A stretch of DNA of 64,000 bases from Marispirochaeta sp963667435 (GCA_963667435.1 OY763414.1:1674001-1738000), one strand, 5' to 3'. Counted from the first letter of the stretch, positions 8,685 to 17,339 are shown. Translations and numbers: made by a program. The notes: generated by a model from the letters alone, not told the origin.

Positions 8685-10139
8685 GGACTCAATACCGGCA
8701 ATACTCTCTTCCCGGTTCTTCTGTTTCAGCCAGAGAATCTGCTTCTGGGTTCCCACCAGATGAAGCTGGCCGCCGTTTTCTTTCAGTACCATATACAGAT
8801 TAAGAAGATAGCGGATACTTTCAGGGTCAATGGACTCAACCTTATTCATACGGATGGTAATCTCTTTCTGTCCCGAATAGAGAAGCTGACGGATCATGGG
8901 TGACAGATACTCAACGTTTCCAAGAGAGAGAGACCCGGAAAGAATAAAAACACCGGGAGATTCGCCGTCAATCTCTATGGTCAGAGGATGTTTCAGGACT
9001 TTCTTCTCTTCCGCCTTCTGACTCAGGGATGTTACATGGGAGAGCATTTCATTAGTATTTCTCAGACGTTTTACCAGACCCTCCAGAATATTCATAAACC
9101 AGTCTGGAACGGTGTATACATTTGCAAAAAACTCACGGGGGGTTATTTCCAGAACAGTACTGGTTTTCACAGCTTTTACTGTAGCAGAACGTTTGCCTTC
9201 CCTCAGCAGAGACATTTCCCCCACTACATCTCCAGACCGGGATTTTCCCAGAAAAACAGGGTCCTGACCTTTTACTTCCTCAAGGATCTCAAATTCTCCT
9301 GAACGAATAACAAACATTGAACGCTCATAATCGCCCTGACGGATAAGAACCTCTCCCTGCTCAACCCTGCGCACAGGCAGGTTTGAACTTTCTATAAGGC
9401 TGCGAATTTCTTTTATGCCGGCTACCTTATTGCGGATCAGCTGCATATTCCGCAGCTTTATCTTTCCGTCCTGTGCCGGCGTGCTTTTGGCAAGTTGAAG
9501 AAGATATCCCAGGCTCTCCATGTCGGCATCAATAACACCGGAAAAATCAATAACAATTCCGTCTGCACACTTCAGCAGGGCCTTACGCACCCGTGCCTTC
9601 ACAGCATCTATCTGGGACTGATCAAAAACCCCTTTCAGACGCAGTTCACCATTGCATTCGTTCTGTTCAAGGGCAGGCAAAAACCCGGCTCCTTCGGACT
9701 GAGGAGTATCCTCTGCTGCCATGGGGTGGGGGCCGGAAGACATATAATCCCCAAGCAGCTCTGTAGTTCTCTTGATTCGCTCAACAAGAACTCTTGCAAT
9801 ACTCAGGGCCCAGCCGGAAATACTCAGAGCATCATCTTTGAGAATATCTTCACTGATCCTGTTTGCAATCACCGGCTCCAGGGCCGTGACCGTTGCAGTC
9901 CGGGGAATGCCGGCAATAAAGGACATCTCTCCCACATGGCAGCCCTTGCCAAGCTCTGTTATTGGAACAGAAGCACCTTCCTTGGAGAGAGAAACACGCA
10001 CCCTTCCCTTGCGGATTATGTACATTTCCCGACTCTCTGATCCCTCTTTGAACAGAACATCTCCTGTGCCGAAGCGCAGGAGTTTTGTTTCCGGGTAGAG
10101 ATCCTCAGCTCGTGGAACTGTTTCCGGTGTATCACTCAT
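8655..10139 (-). CDS. Tandem cyclic-nucleotide-binding and STAS domain protein
   Basis: 494 residues in a duplicated layout: cyclic-nucleotide-binding domain (about 18-130), STAS domain (160-250), second cyclic-nucleotide-binding domain (255-370), second STAS domain (383-480). Both nucleotide pockets keep the phosphate-binding pattern: GEMSFIAGIPRTATV (70-84, Arg80) and GEMSLLREGKRSATV (307-321, Arg317), so cAMP or cGMP binding is plausible. STAS domains are protein-interaction or phospho-switch modules, as in anti-sigma antagonists. There is no DNA-binding, kinase or membrane part, so it is probably a cytoplasmic second-messenger adaptor. It follows atpC by 57 nt on the same strand but has its own likely promoter ending 7 nt before the ATG and no Shine-Dalgarno. 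Target unknown. Confidence 0.85.
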   Translation of the reverse strand: MSDTPETVPRAEDLYPETKLLRFGTGDVLFKEGSESREMYIIRKGRVRVSLSKEGASVPITELGKGCHVGEMSFIAGIPRTATVTALEPVIANRISEDILKDDALSISGWALSIARVLVERIKRTTELLGDYMSSGPHPMAAEDTPQSEGAGFLPALEQNECNGELRLKGVFDQSQIDAVKARVRKALLKCADGIVIDFSGVIDADMESLGYLLQLAKSTPAQDGKIKLRNMQLIRNKVAGIKEIRSLIESSNLPVRRVEQGEVLIRQGDYERSMFVIRSGEFEILEEVKGQDPVFLGKSRSGDVVGEMSLLREGKRSATVKAVKTSTVLEITPREFFANVYTVPDWFMNILEGLVKRLRNTNEMLSHVTSLSQKAEEKKVLKHPLTIEIDGESPGVFILSGSLSLGNVEYLSPMIRQLLYSGQKEITIRMNKVESIDPESIRYLLNLYMVLKENGGQLHLVGTQKQILWLKQKNREESIAGIESSGNPVSPEV

Positions 10140-10146
10140 ACCGTAA

Positions 10147-10175
10147 AATATAAGTCATGGTGAACAGAGATGCAA
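10147..10175 (-). promoter_or_regulatory. Sigma70-type promoter for the CNB-STAS gene, probably leaderless
   Basis: On the minus strand TTGCAT (10170-10175) and TATATT (10147-10152) are 17 nt apart. Only 7 nt separate the -10 box from the ATG at 10139 and there is no purine-rich ribosome site, so transcription should start at or within a base or two of the start codon. Read-through from the atp operon remains possible. Confidence 0.5.
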
Positions 10176-10196
10176 ATCCGGAGACAACACGGGATC

Positions 10197-10463
10197 TCAG
10201 CTTGCCTCCGCAGCAGGATCGAGGGTTACAGTGCACTGATTGCCGCGAAATGAAAGTATACCGCTTGCAGCGGAAACCGAATACTCCTGCCCGACACTGT
10301 CCCGGTAATGAACTATTGAGTTCTCCTTGAGAACTGCAAGCACAGGTTCATGCCGTGCTTCGAACCCCATGGATCCATCGGGAGTAGTTATCCCGCAGAA
10401 CCCAGCCTGACCATCAAAGAATACGTGGGTCACCGAAGTGATCGTCAGATCGAAGGTTTTCAT
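10197..10463 (-). CDS. atpC: F1 ATP synthase epsilon subunit, short form without C-terminal helices
   Basis: 88 residues against about 130-140 for the usual bacterial epsilon. What is present is the N-terminal beta-sandwich (FDLTITSVTHVFFDGQAG, then TTPDGSMGFEARHEPVLAVL), which binds gamma and the c-ring. The C-terminal helical hairpin that can extend into F1 and inhibit ATP hydrolysis is absent; the next gene starts 57 nt later, so a frameshift could not restore it. Similar short epsilons are known in a few bacteria such as Chlorobium. The gene is last of the atp genes, 2 nt after atpD. Loss of the inhibitory domain should be read alongside the extra domain on AtpA. Confidence 0.9.
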   Translation of the reverse strand: MKTFDLTITSVTHVFFDGQAGFCGITTPDGSMGFEARHEPVLAVLKENSIVHYRDSVGQEYSVSAASGILSFRGNQCTVTLDPAAEAS

Positions 10464-10465
10464 AC

Positions 10466-11884
10466 CTACCTCATGTTCTTGGCTTTCTTCCTGGCGTCGT
10501 CGATATTACCCACCATATAGAAAGCCTGTTCGGGAAGATCATCATGCTTCCCGTCAATAATCTCTTCAAAAGAGTTGATTGTCTCTTCCAGGGGCACAAA
10601 AACCCCCTTCATACCGGTAAAATGCTCCGCCACCGAAAAGGGCTGGGAAAGAAAACGCTGAATCTTCCGGGCCCGCTCAACGGTGCGGCGGTCTTCATCG
10701 GAAAGCTCATCCATACCCATAATGGCAATAATGTCCTGAAGGTTCTTATAAACCTGCAGTACCTCCTGAACACGCCGGGCAACGGTGTAATGCCGGTCAC
10801 CCACAATATCTGCAGAAAGCATACGGCTCGTAGAAGCCAGGGGATCCACCGCCGGGTATATACCTATCTCCACAATAGCCCGACTCAGATTGGTTGTAGC
10901 ATCAAGATGGGAGAAGGTGGTTGCCGGAGCAGGGTCGGTATAGTCGTCGGCGGGAACATAGACCGCCTGTACCGAGGTTATGGAACCCTGCTTGGTAGAG
11001 GTAATCCTCTCCTGCAGTTCACCTAACTCGGTTGCCAGAGTGGGCTGATAACCTACAGCTGAGGGAATACGGCCCAGCAGGGCGGAAACCTCGGCACCGG
11101 CCTGTACAAAACGGAAAATATTATCCACAAAGAGGAGTACATCCTGCCGGTTCTCTTCCCGGAAGTATTCGGCAACACTCAGGGCAGACAGGGCTACCCG
11201 GGCTCTGGCTCCCGGAGGCTCATTCATCTGTCCGAAAATAAGGGAGGTCCGGTCAATTACACCGGAATCTCTCATCTCACCGAAAAGCTGAGTTCCTTCA
11301 CGGGTACGCTCACCGACGCCGCAGAAAACGGAATACCCACCGTGAACCTTGGCTATATTATTGATAAGCTCCATGATGAGTACCGTTTTTCCTACGCCGG
11401 CTCCTCCGAAAAGGCCTATCTTTCCCCCCTTCATATAGGGAGCTAAAAGATCGATAACCTTGATACCGGTAACAAGGATCTCATCGGAAGTGTTCAGCTC
11501 GTCGAATTTAGGCGCCGGACGGTGGATGGGATAGCGTTTTTCGAAATCCATCGGGCCCTGCTCATCAACAGGATCTCCGGTTACATTCATGATGCGTCCG
11601 AGAGTACCCTTTCCTACCGGGACGGTTATGGGTTCACCGGTATCAACAGCCTCAATTCCACGCTGAAGACCGTCAGTGGAATCCATGGCTATGGTACGTA
11701 CCGTATTGTCGCCAATATGCTGGGTAACCTCAAGAACCAGGTTGTTTTCCCTGTCATCGATGGTGGGGTTGGTTACCGTCAGGGCAGTATAGAGGGGAGG
11801 AAGATCCCCGCCGTCAAAGCGTACATCAAGTACGGGACCAAGAATCTGAGTTACCGTTCCTGTTCGTTTCTCTTCCTGCATCAT
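10466..11884 (-). CDS. atpD: F1 ATP synthase beta subunit (catalytic)
   Basis: 472 residues, full length. The catalytic subunit of F1: Walker A GGAGVGKTVLIMEL, the GERTREG segment, the Walker B strand ending LLFVDNIFRF, and a DELSDED torque motif near residue 395. It makes or splits ATP at the alpha/beta interface on the cytoplasmic face. AAGGA lies before three consecutive possible starts (GTG 11887, ATG 11884, ATG 11881); ATG 11884 or 11881 has the better spacing. Translation follows the atpG stop directly. Confidence 0.97.
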   Translation of the reverse strand: MMQEEKRTGTVTQILGPVLDVRFDGGDLPPLYTALTVTNPTIDDRENNLVLEVTQHIGDNTVRTIAMDSTDGLQRGIEAVDTGEPITVPVGKGTLGRIMNVTGDPVDEQGPMDFEKRYPIHRPAPKFDELNTSDEILVTGIKVIDLLAPYMKGGKIGLFGGAGVGKTVLIMELINNIAKVHGGYSVFCGVGERTREGTQLFGEMRDSGVIDRTSLIFGQMNEPPGARARVALSALSVAEYFREENRQDVLLFVDNIFRFVQAGAEVSALLGRIPSAVGYQPTLATELGELQERITSTKQGSITSVQAVYVPADDYTDPAPATTFSHLDATTNLSRAIVEIGIYPAVDPLASTSRMLSADIVGDRHYTVARRVQEVLQVYKNLQDIIAIMGMDELSDEDRRTVERARKIQRFLSQPFSVAEHFTGMKGVFVPLEETINSFEEIIDGKHDDLPEQAFYMVGNIDDARKKAKNMR

Positions 11885-11886
11885 CA

Positions 11887-12753
11887 CTATCCTTTCATCG
11901 CCTCTTTGCCTGAAACGATTTCGATTATTTCATTGGTTATGGTTGTCTGCCGCGCCCGGTTCTGGAGAGTCATATAGCGGCTGATAAGATCGTCAGAGTT
12001 ATGAGTGGCATTTTCCATAGCTGTCATACGTGAAGCATGCTCACTTAAATAGGAGTTATAGAGCGCACGGCTGAAGGAAAAATAGAGAAAAAGCTCAGCC
12101 GCAGAATCTATAAACACCTCAGGTTCCGGCTCAATATGTGCCTGGCTTTCGAATTTTCGGGGATCTTCTTTTCCCAGAATCGGTAGAATCTGCTGCACCA
12201 CCGTCTGCTGCTGAAGAGTATTAATAAAGCGATTGTAGATCACGGAAATGCCCTGAACCTTTCCATCCTTATAACGTTGATAAAGCTTTCCGGCCATTCT
12301 GCGCAGATCTTTTAACGACAGTGCCCGGTCGTTGATTTCAGCCTGATGAAACAGCTCGTAGCCCTTGCGACGGCAGAAATTGCTGCCTTTGAGCCCGAAA
12401 CTGCTTACCTCGGAGGAAATATCACGACGCTTAAGCTCTTCTATGTGAACAGCCAGCTCCCGGTTGACGGTATTATTGTGGGCACCGCACAAGCCTTTGT
12501 CAGCGGTGAATACAACAATATTCTCCCTTTCCTGCACCTGATACCCGTGCATCGCCGGGTGACGCTCTCCTCCGCTGCAGCCCCGGATTTCACCGGCAAT
12601 ATGCTCCAGTGATTTAGAGAAACCGGCAAGCGGCGCCTCCACACTGAAGAGCTTCCGCAACTTGATGGAGGCGATCATATTCATCGCCCGGGTTACCTTC
12701 TTCATGTTCTGGAGGGAGGAAATCTTTCTACTCAGATCCTTAACATTGGCCAT
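11887..12753 (-). CDS. atpG: F1 ATP synthase gamma subunit (central stalk)
   Basis: 288 residues, normal length for gamma. The N-terminal helix (DLSRKISSLQNMKKVTRAMNMIA) and C-terminal helix (MTAMENATHNSDDLISRYM, then ITNEIIEIVSG) that form the rotating coiled coil are both typical, and FTADKGLCGAHNNTV in the Rossmann-like middle is conserved. It transmits rotation from the c-ring to the catalytic sites. It lies 12 nt after atpA. Confidence 0.96.
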   Translation of the reverse strand: MANVKDLSRKISSLQNMKKVTRAMNMIASIKLRKLFSVEAPLAGFSKSLEHIAGEIRGCSGGERHPAMHGYQVQERENIVVFTADKGLCGAHNNTVNRELAVHIEELKRRDISSEVSSFGLKGSNFCRRKGYELFHQAEINDRALSLKDLRRMAGKLYQRYKDGKVQGISVIYNRFINTLQQQTVVQQILPILGKEDPRKFESQAHIEPEPEVFIDSAAELFLYFSFSRALYNSYLSEHASRMTAMENATHNSDDLISRYMTLQNRARQTTITNEIIEIVSGKEAMKG

Positions 12754-12765
12754 GCCGTATTGTTC

Positions 12766-14955
12766 CTATTTCTCCGAAAGCTCTTTTATCCTGGGGATCA
12801 GGTCCTTTAGTTCTTCAGGAGTATCCGCTTTAAGCCAGGACTCTTCAAAGGATGGATGATTTACAATCAGCGCCAGAGTAGAGATTACCACCAGGTGGAA
12901 ATGCCGCTGATCCATGGATCCGGCCAGAAAGAACATCGCATGAACTTCCGGAGCTGTATCGGTGAATTTGATACCACGCTTTGAGCGTACAATGAGCAGC
13001 TGAAACTTGCGCTTTCCCTCAATCACAATATGGGGTAGAGCAAAGAAGGGGCTCAGCGCCGTAGAGCTGGATGCTTCCCTGGCAATAAGCTTGTCGTAAA
13101 TCTCTTTTGCATTGATATCCGAATGCTCCCTGGCCATCCGCTTGGATGCAGCCTTGAAGAGGGTTTCCATCTTTGAGGATTTTTCGTAATCAATAACCTC
13201 ACAGTTGGCAACAAGTTCTTCAAAGCGGTCTTTTTCAAGCACGTCGTCGCCGGCAATAATCTGCTCCAGCTCCTTCTCCAGGGAAGGAGAAGCAAGCTCC
13301 CGGGAGGTTACACGTTCAACCAGTTTAAGCATATCCCTGTTTATTCTGGAAGACCGCTGGCTCATAGCCATGGCAAGCTTTACCGTATAACCGGAATCAA
13401 TGCCACCGGTTACTGTATCCGGTCGGAAATGTTTCTCAAATTCATCAAAGAGACCGTCAATATCCTTGCCCAACTCATCATCTATCCCGCCGACCTCACG
13501 GAGTTTCTGCATTACTCCGGCACCTTCGTTGTCAAGATAATCGAAGAGTTCCGACTGATAACTTAAAAGCTTTGCAGTTGGATACTTGTCAAGACGGCCG
13601 GAGGTACCGGCCTTGAGTATCATAACCTGCTTGAAAACATCCACCGGCTGATACTGGGGCTGTTTGAGAATTTCGGTAAGCCTTTCTCCCCGATCGAGCT
13701 GCTTTTTCGTCGCACTGTCCAGATCCGACGAAAACTGCATAAAAGCCGCAAGTTCACGGAACTGGGCAAGATCTATGCGCAGGGAACTTGCAGTCTGCTT
13801 CATCGCCTTTATCTGTGCGTCTCCACCGACACGGGAAACGGAAATTCCCACGTTAATCGCCGGACGCAGACCGGAATTGAACAGATCGGCCTCCAGAAAA
13901 ATCTGACCGTCGGTAATAGATATTATATTGGTGGGAATATAGGCTGAAACATCTCCTTCCTGTGTTTCCACAATGGGAAGAGATGTCAGGGACCCGCCTC
14001 CTTTTTCATCACTCATCTTGGCTGCCCGCTCCAGGAGCCGACTGTGAAGATAGAAGATATCTCCCGGATAGGCTTCCCGACCGGGAGAACGGCGCATAAG
14101 CAGGGAAAGCTCCCTGTAGGCCTGAGAGTGTTTGGTCAGATCATCATAAATTACCAGGGCATGCTGGCCGTTGTCCCGGAAATACTCAGCCATGGCTGTA
14201 GCCGCATAAGGAGCAAGATACTGCAGTGCCGCAGGATCCGAAGCGGTCGCCGCAACCACAGTGGTATACTCCATAACTCCATGACGCTTAAGTGTTTCTA
14301 CAAGCTGAACAACAGAAGAACGTTTCTGCCCGATGGCCACATAGAAACAGTAGACAGGATCGTTGCTGCTGTCCTGTTTCTGGTTGATGATAGTATCAAC
14401 GGCTATTGTGGTTTTTCCGGTGCGGCGGTCTCCGATAATCAGTTCCCGCTGTCCCCGACCGATGGGAATCATGGCATCGATAGCCTTTATACCGGTCTGG
14501 AGGGGAGTGGCAACATTCTGACGGCCGATAATGCCGGGGCCTTTACGCTCAACCCGGTTATACACCTCAGCCTTCAGAGGTCCAAGGCCGTCGATAGGAT
14601 TTCCCAGGGGATCCACAACACGTCCGAGGAGAGATTTTCCGGCGGGAACTTCAGCAACCCGACTGGTACGGCGAACAGTACAGCCTTCCCGTACCTTCTC
14701 ATAGTCGGAAAAAAGGATAATTCCCACAGTATCCTCTTCCAGGTTCATGACCATACCGCTGACAGGATCACCGGCATCAACATCAACCTCTACCAGCTCT
14801 CCTGACATGATATTATCGAGTCCCCAGACCTGGGCAATTCCGTCACCTGCCTGTACTACCCTGCCGATCTCCACTTCCCGGGCAGTCGGCTTGAAATCGG
14901 AGATTCTGTTTTTTAAAAGTTCGAGAATCTCCCCCGGTTTTATCTCTTCTCTCAT
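12766..14955 (-). CDS. atpA: F1 ATP synthase alpha subunit fused to a PTS EIIA-type domain
   Basis: 729 residues, some 220 longer than a normal alpha subunit. Residues 1-510 are a complete alpha: N-terminal beta-barrel, Walker A GDRRTGKT (175-182), and ISVSRVGGDAQIKAMK (371-386) with the conserved arginine. A helical linker (about 511-577) leads to residues 578-725, which match the mannitol/fructose/nitrogen-type EIIA fold: DKLIAREASSST, then FFALPHIV with His642 at the place of the phosphorylated histidine, and HFHLVVISTLALI with a second histidine (His687). EIIA domains take a phosphate from HPr-type carriers. Alpha sits on the outside of F1, so the extension could act as a regulatory arm. 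The frame is continuous and the gene overlaps atpH by 4 nt. The fusion is directly visible; a regulatory role is inference. Confidence 0.96.
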   Translation of the reverse strand: MREEIKPGEILELLKNRISDFKPTAREVEIGRVVQAGDGIAQVWGLDNIMSGELVEVDVDAGDPVSGMVMNLEEDTVGIILFSDYEKVREGCTVRRTSRVAEVPAGKSLLGRVVDPLGNPIDGLGPLKAEVYNRVERKGPGIIGRQNVATPLQTGIKAIDAMIPIGRGQRELIIGDRRTGKTTIAVDTIINQKQDSSNDPVYCFYVAIGQKRSSVVQLVETLKRHGVMEYTTVVAATASDPAALQYLAPYAATAMAEYFRDNGQHALVIYDDLTKHSQAYRELSLLMRRSPGREAYPGDIFYLHSRLLERAAKMSDEKGGGSLTSLPIVETQEGDVSAYIPTNIISITDGQIFLEADLFNSGLRPAINVGISVSRVGGDAQIKAMKQTASSLRIDLAQFRELAAFMQFSSDLDSATKKQLDRGERLTEILKQPQYQPVDVFKQVMILKAGTSGRLDKYPTAKLLSYQSELFDYLDNEGAGVMQKLREVGGIDDELGKDIDGLFDEFEKHFRPDTVTGGIDSGYTVKLAMAMSQRSSRINRDMLKLVERVTSRELASPSLEKELEQIIAGDDVLEKDRFEELVANCEVIDYEKSSKMETLFKAASKRMAREHSDINAKEIYDKLIAREASSSTALSPFFALPHIVIEGKRKFQLLIVRSKRGIKFTDTAPEVHAMFFLAGSMDQRHFHLVVISTLALIVNHPSFEESWLKADTPEELKDLIPRIKELSEK
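12778..13224 (-). other. PTS EIIA type-2 domain within AtpA (residues about 578-726)
   Basis: This part of the alpha gene encodes the EIIA-like module. Diagnostic points are the LIAREASSST segment (family form: LLEREELGSTG), ALPH with His642 (family form: AIPH) encoded at 13030-13032, RGIKFTD, MFFLAGS, and HLVVISTLALI. The phosphoacceptor histidine is kept, which argues against a decayed domain. Confidence 0.85.
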
Positions 14956-15506
14956 ATACTATCCTGTTTTAACCACCGCCGCATCTCCTGCAGACGGTAA
15001 GCAGTGGACATATCTATCAGCTTCGAATTCATGAGGATTTTCACACCCCCGAGAATCTCAGGCTTGTACCGGTATTCCACCCGCACATTTTCCCCTGCAA
15101 GGCCTTTCAATACAGGCTTTAGGGATTCAGTAAGCTCGGATCCGGCATCAAACGCGGTATCCACCAGAACATGGGTAACACCCTCTTCCTGATCGGCAAC
15201 CTTCCGGTAGGCATCCGGAAAATAGGGCAGGACGGTAATCCGGCCATTCTGAACCGCAGTTTCTATAAGCCTCCGGGTCAGATCTCCAACATAGGGAAAA
15301 AAGGCTATCCGGCAGAATTCCAGACTCTCCTTCTTCCCGTTACGGCCCTTTTCACCCTTAAGACAGTACTCACGTACCCCGGAAACATCGGCGAAAATTC
15401 TGCCCAGAACAATCATGTCCTCTTCAGCGTCTTTCAGCGCTGCACTTTCCCTGCCAATTTCATACAGAGCCCGGGTATATCTGACTGCCAATCCGCTTTC
15501 TGTCAT
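14952..15506 (-). CDS. atpH: ATP synthase delta subunit
   Basis: 184 residues. Delta caps F1 and ties it to the peripheral stalk. The N-terminal helical part (VRYTRALYEIG), the central LIETAVQNGRITVLPYF region and the C-terminal EILGGVKILMNSKLIDMS (family form: PxLIGGxxxxxGDxxxDxS) are recognisable although, as usual for delta, overall conservation is low. The gene overlaps atpF upstream and atpA downstream by 4 nt each. Confidence 0.92.
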   Translation of the reverse strand: MTESGLAVRYTRALYEIGRESAALKDAEEDMIVLGRIFADVSGVREYCLKGEKGRNGKKESLEFCRIAFFPYVGDLTRRLIETAVQNGRITVLPYFPDAYRKVADQEEGVTHVLVDTAFDAGSELTESLKPVLKGLAGENVRVEYRYKPEILGGVKILMNSKLIDMSTAYRLQEMRRWLKQDSI

Positions 15507-15985
15507 AAGCTTTTAATCAGTTCCTCTACCCGCTGCCTGTCCGTATCGGCATTGTAGGTCTGATCCACAAGCTTTCCTGAAGCAGCAAGGACAAGGTCGG
15601 CAATTTCAGACCGCAGAGACTCCATGGCCGCACTGCGTTCGGCAGAAATGGAGGCTGCTGCCTGGGCATGCAGGTCACTGATCTCTTTCTCCGCCTTTTC
15701 CAGCAGCCGGGCTTTTATCACATCCGCATCACTTCGGGTCTGTCTGAGAATTTCATCCGCCTCATCACGGGCACGCTGAATCACCTGTCCGTATTCCGCT
15801 TCGATTTCGGCAAGACGCTGTTCAATCTTCTCAGCCTTGTTAACAGACTCCCGGATTTTTCGCTCCCGGCTGTTTATGGCACCGAAAAGACCGGGGAACA
15901 CAAACTTCCAAAGAAGGAACAGCAGCAGTCCGAAGGTTATCCAGGTCCATAAGACAAGACCAGGATCAAGTTTAAACAGGTCCAC
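15503..15985 (-). CDS. atpF: ATP synthase b subunit (peripheral stalk)
   Basis: 160 residues: one N-terminal membrane helix (LVLWTWITFGLLLFLLWKF) followed by a long charged coiled coil, the standard design of the Fo stator arm. There is one b gene only, so a homodimeric stalk is expected rather than the b/b' pair of phototrophs. It follows atpE by 22 nt and overlaps atpH by 4 nt. Confidence 0.95.
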   Translation of the reverse strand: MDLFKLDPGLVLWTWITFGLLLFLLWKFVFPGLFGAINSRERKIRESVNKAEKIEQRLAEIEAEYGQVIQRARDEADEILRQTRSDADVIKARLLEKAEKEISDLHAQAAASISAERSAAMESLRSEIADLVLAASGKLVDQTYNADTDRQRVEELIKSL

Positions 15986-16007
15986 CTATCAACTCCCTGA
16001 AAACCAA

Positions 16008-16238
16008 TTAATTGGCAAAGATAACCAGAAGCGAAATGATGGCGCTGAAGAATGCCAGACCTTCAATGAGGGCGGCCATCAGAATCATATTACTGCGAAT
16101 GTCCTTCTTCTCTTCCGGCTGCCGTGCAATAGCTTCCATGGCTTTTGCACCGATCAATCCTATGCCGATACCGCCGCCTGCAGCGCCCAGACCGGCTCCG
16201 ATAACTGCTACTGCATGGGCTAACGCGCTCATATCCAT
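16008..16238 (-). CDS. atpE: ATP synthase c subunit (rotor ring)
   Basis: 76 residues in two membrane helices joined by the polar loop ARQPEEKK. The start is the ATG at 16238: GGAGG lies 7 nt upstream, whereas a TTG at 16256 has none. The ion-carrying carboxylate is the Glu in MAALIEGLAFF; the flanking residues are hydrophobic and the polar Gln and Ser/Thr ligands of known sodium-binding c-rings are missing, pointing to proton coupling. That ion assignment is inference from motif comparison. Confidence 0.95.
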   Translation of the reverse strand: MDMSALAHAVAVIGAGLGAAGGGIGIGLIGAKAMEAIARQPEEKKDIRSNMILMAALIEGLAFFSAIISLLVIFAN

Positions 16239-16276
16239 ACGAAATCCTCCACTCAATCCTTTTTATTCTTTATGCA

Positions 16277-17116
16277 TCATCCATGGGCACTACTGGCCTG
16301 GGTGATAAAAATGCAACTTAACAGGGTAAATACAAGAGCCTGGATCAGGGCTACCAGCACTTCCAGGGTATAGGTAAACAGGGCAAAGGGTATTGAGATT
16401 GCAGCCATAATCGGACTGAGAACAAAAATCAGTGCAATGAACGAGAGAATCGCCAGGTGCCCCGCAAACATGTTGGCGAAAATTCGCAGACTCAATACCA
16501 TAATCTTAATGAAAAAACCGAGGAGTTCCAGAAGAGCAACAAATATGGCAATTGGAAGAGCAGTATCCTCTGGAATGAAATTTTTAAAGAAATGAACCAC
16601 TCCGATCCGGGAGAATCCCACCAGGACCATCAATACGAAAACCATTACAGCCATGGCACTTGTAACGTTGATATTTCCCGTCGCGGTTTTAAAGGCAGGA
16701 ATAAGACCGATCAGATTGATGACAAGAATGAACAGGAACATGGTGGTAAAAAACGGCAGCCAGCGCTCACCCCGCTCCTCGCCCATAACAGGATAAACAA
16801 TATCGTCCCTGATAAACAGCACCACCATTTCCAGCCCTACTGCGGCGACACCGGGCTTTAGTCCGGGTTTTCTGAATACCAGTGCAAAGACTGCAAAAAC
16901 CAGCAGTCCCGACATAAAAAGCATTAAACGGTGAACAGTGAGAAATGCCGGGAGGTGAATCTCAGGCAGAAACGGAAAGAGTTCCAGAACATTGCTGTCC
17001 TGAATATGGGAAAACAGGGCTTCAGACAGGCTTTCTCCGCCGGAAGTTCCGGATTCTGCAAAAAGAGGAACCAGTAAAAAGAGCAGCAGTATAATTGGCA
17101 GCAGTCTTCTATTCAT
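16277..17116 (-). CDS. atpB: ATP synthase a subunit
   Basis: 279 residues from the ATG at 17116. It has an N-terminal signal-like helix (RRLLPIILLLFLLVPLFAES) ahead of the usual a-subunit helices, as in some other phyla. The essential arginine is in LSLRIFANMFAGHL and the last helices (YTLEVLVALIQALVFTLLSC) are conserved. It forms the proton half-channels beside the c-ring. An upstream in-frame extension to 17299 covers the promoter region and has no support. The gene is first in the operon; no atpI was found upstream. Confidence 0.95.
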   Translation of the reverse strand: MNRRLLPIILLLFLLVPLFAESGTSGGESLSEALFSHIQDSNVLELFPFLPEIHLPAFLTVHRLMLFMSGLLVFAVFALVFRKPGLKPGVAAVGLEMVVLFIRDDIVYPVMGEERGERWLPFFTTMFLFILVINLIGLIPAFKTATGNINVTSAMAVMVFVLMVLVGFSRIGVVHFFKNFIPEDTALPIAIFVALLELLGFFIKIMVLSLRIFANMFAGHLAILSFIALIFVLSPIMAAISIPFALFTYTLEVLVALIQALVFTLLSCIFITQASSAHG

Positions 17117-17158
17117 TAATATACCCGCCGTAACCCTGTTAAGGTACACATAAAAACT

Positions 17159-17188
17159 ATCATAGAAAATTTTATCTGTACACTGCAA
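17159..17188 (-). promoter_or_regulatory. Candidate promoter of the atp operon
   Basis: On the minus strand TTGCAG (17183-17188) and TATGAT (17159-17164) are 18 nt apart, about 40 nt before atpB. The -10 box matches consensus at 5 of 6 bases; the -35 box is weaker. It lies in the 223-nt gap between atpB and the divergent FAD oxidoreductase gene. Confidence 0.4.
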
Positions 17189-17339
17189 ACAGTACTTTAT
17201 TGGCACATTTTGGTCCCTATTGTCCATTTCAAAGCAAATTTGGGGCTGATTGTCCAAGAAAGCACCACTTACAACCTGGGTAAAAGCGGACCTTTGCACT
17301 TGTTCTCAAGAGCCTATACTGCTACTCTTTCATACCGGC

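Noticed and set aside
10140..10196. Frameshifted C-terminal part of AtpC
   Set aside because: Only 57 nt remain before the next gene, less than half the length needed, and no helical sequence is encoded in any frame.
14044..14805. 253-codon plus-strand open frame opposite atpA
   Set aside because: Antisense shadow of a highly conserved gene; no ribosome site and no recognisable domains.
16008..16238. Sodium-type c-ring
   Set aside because: The polar ligands of known sodium sites (Gln in helix 1, Ser/Thr next to the Glu in helix 2) are replaced by hydrophobic or small residues.
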